Of a DNA stretch of 5,904 nucleotides, positions 5,522 to 5,904 are shown piece after piece. Source of the stretch: DASYAN01 sp036501345 (lineage in GTDB: Bacteria > Chloroflexota > Ktedonobacteria > Ktedonobacterales > Ktedonobacteraceae); the NCBI GenBank assembly GCA_036501345.1, contig DASYAN010000408.1, positions 1 to 5,904 of the forward strand. Reading direction: 5' to 3'. The position numbers were made by a program, and so were the translations under genes. Below the pieces are notes generated by a model, which made no database searches, was not told the origin of the DNA, and worked only from the letters and a program-made list of their open reading frames with translations. Every line of letters begins with the position of its first letter. The first letter of the stretch is position 1.

Positions 5522-5535
5522 TTTTCTTAAGAAAA
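5522..5535. promoter_or_regulatory. 14-bp perfect palindrome, possible operator
   Basis: TTTTCTTAAGAAAA is a perfect palindrome centred between 5528 and 5529. It overlaps where the -35 of the proposed NACHT promoter would be, so it could be an operator, perhaps for the protein's own HTH domain. The AT-only arms also make chance occurrence plausible. Confidence 0.3.
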
Positions 5536-5904
5536 GATGAGAGGCATCAGTTGCCTTCTGAACGGCTGCGACAGCGCGCTGGGGAGAGACGACATCCGGC
5601 TTCGATGCACGAAAGGGCTACCAACAAGTTGTACCCTCTTTTGATGGAGAATTCTGGCGATATTACACCAATTTACACTACCGTAAACAACCATAACACA
5701 GCTTTCGCATTTCTACAAGCCATTGGGACTTTTGGATTGGTGATTGTTGACAGAACTTGGTTCATTTCAGAGGTGTGACGTGTCCGTACAAGGACAGTGC
5801 TTTTGAATACCATCATTCGCAGAGCAGGGAGCAAAACTTTTTGCCAATCGAGGTGGTGAGATGCAGATGATACTGCCAGACAGAAAACGATGAAGCATTG
5901 TGGG

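Larger units (their letters stand above)
5486..5904. other. Non-coding region upstream of the NACHT gene
   Basis: No convincing gene is present on either strand. An AT-richer patch at 5660-5690 contains a minus-strand promoter-like pair, TTTACG (5687-5682) and TAATAT (5665-5660), with a 16-bp spacer. The same patch has a direct repeat TTACACCA/TTACACTA exactly 10 bp apart (5663 and 5673). A 5-bp hairpin TGTCC-GTACAA-GGACA lies at 5781-5796 and another, GCAAA-ACTT-TTTGC, at 5831-5844. A 10-codon reading frame with a GAGGTGG upstream sits at 5861-5893. None is strong enough for a functional call. Confidence 0.5.

Noticed and set aside
5747..5775. Perfect TTGACA as a plus-strand promoter -35
   Set aside because: No -10-like hexamer lies 16-18 bp downstream and no gene follows.
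5551..5778. Plus-strand 75-residue reading frame starting at TTG
   Set aside because: It has no RBS, no domain and mixed composition, so it is probably chance.
5861..5893. Ten-codon reading frame with a GAGGTGG upstream, as a leader peptide
   Set aside because: It is too short to support, and no downstream gene or attenuator is visible before the window ends.
1..5904. CRISPR arrays, tRNA or rRNA genes
   Set aside because: No regularly spaced repeats and no tRNA or rRNA signature were seen on either strand.

Overview
The window looks like an accessory, transposon-rich stretch of a bacterial chromosome of moderate GC. The large gene (an N-terminal Cro/C1-type helix-turn-helix, a NACHT/STAND NTPase, a long glycine-rich membrane domain and a C-terminal 'GGGYiFiHklLLehfA' motif) has an architecture I associate with Ktedonobacter-like Chloroflexota. 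That placement is inference from gene style, since no ribosomal or housekeeping marker is present.

Layout. Bases 1-1842 are one complete insertion sequence. Its 26-bp terminal inverted repeats (22 of 26 matching) sit exactly at base 1 and base 1842. It carries a zinc-ribbon DDE transposase in two overlapping frames. The upstream frame (89-1123) holds the two catalytic aspartates and the downstream frame (to 1839) holds the TNNxxE glutamate. An in-phase A_AAA_AAG heptamer at 1105-1111 lies inside the only 34-base interval where a -1 shift can join them, so a 583-residue fusion made by programmed frameshifting is the likely active enzyme. The stop codon lies inside the right inverted repeat, 3 bp from the tip.

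Bases 1843-2198 (minus strand) are the 5' part of another transposase gene, an IS630-like HTH orfA. The first element has landed in its A9/T9 tract, so the last codons and stop of this reading frame come from the invading inverted repeat. The window therefore shows a nested IS-in-IS junction, and the rest of the resident element should lie to the left of base 1. Bases 2199-2491 are non-coding and hold the HTH gene's promoter, a 21-bp-spaced direct repeat and a terminator-like hairpin.

Bases 2492-5386 (minus, possibly starting at 5485) encode the HTH-NACHT-membrane protein. Its membrane region contains five runs of small residues repeating every fourth position (extended glycine zippers of 5 to 8 positions each), an unusual arrangement that suggests packed helices or a pore. 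STAND/NACHT proteins of this general type include known antiphage sensors, but a role in defence is inference here. Upstream, 5453-5535 contains a possible extended -10 promoter, a 14-bp palindrome at the expected -35 region, and two mutually exclusive hairpins, the second followed by a U-run. Together these could form an autoregulated or attenuated leader. Bases 5486-5904 hold no convincing gene.
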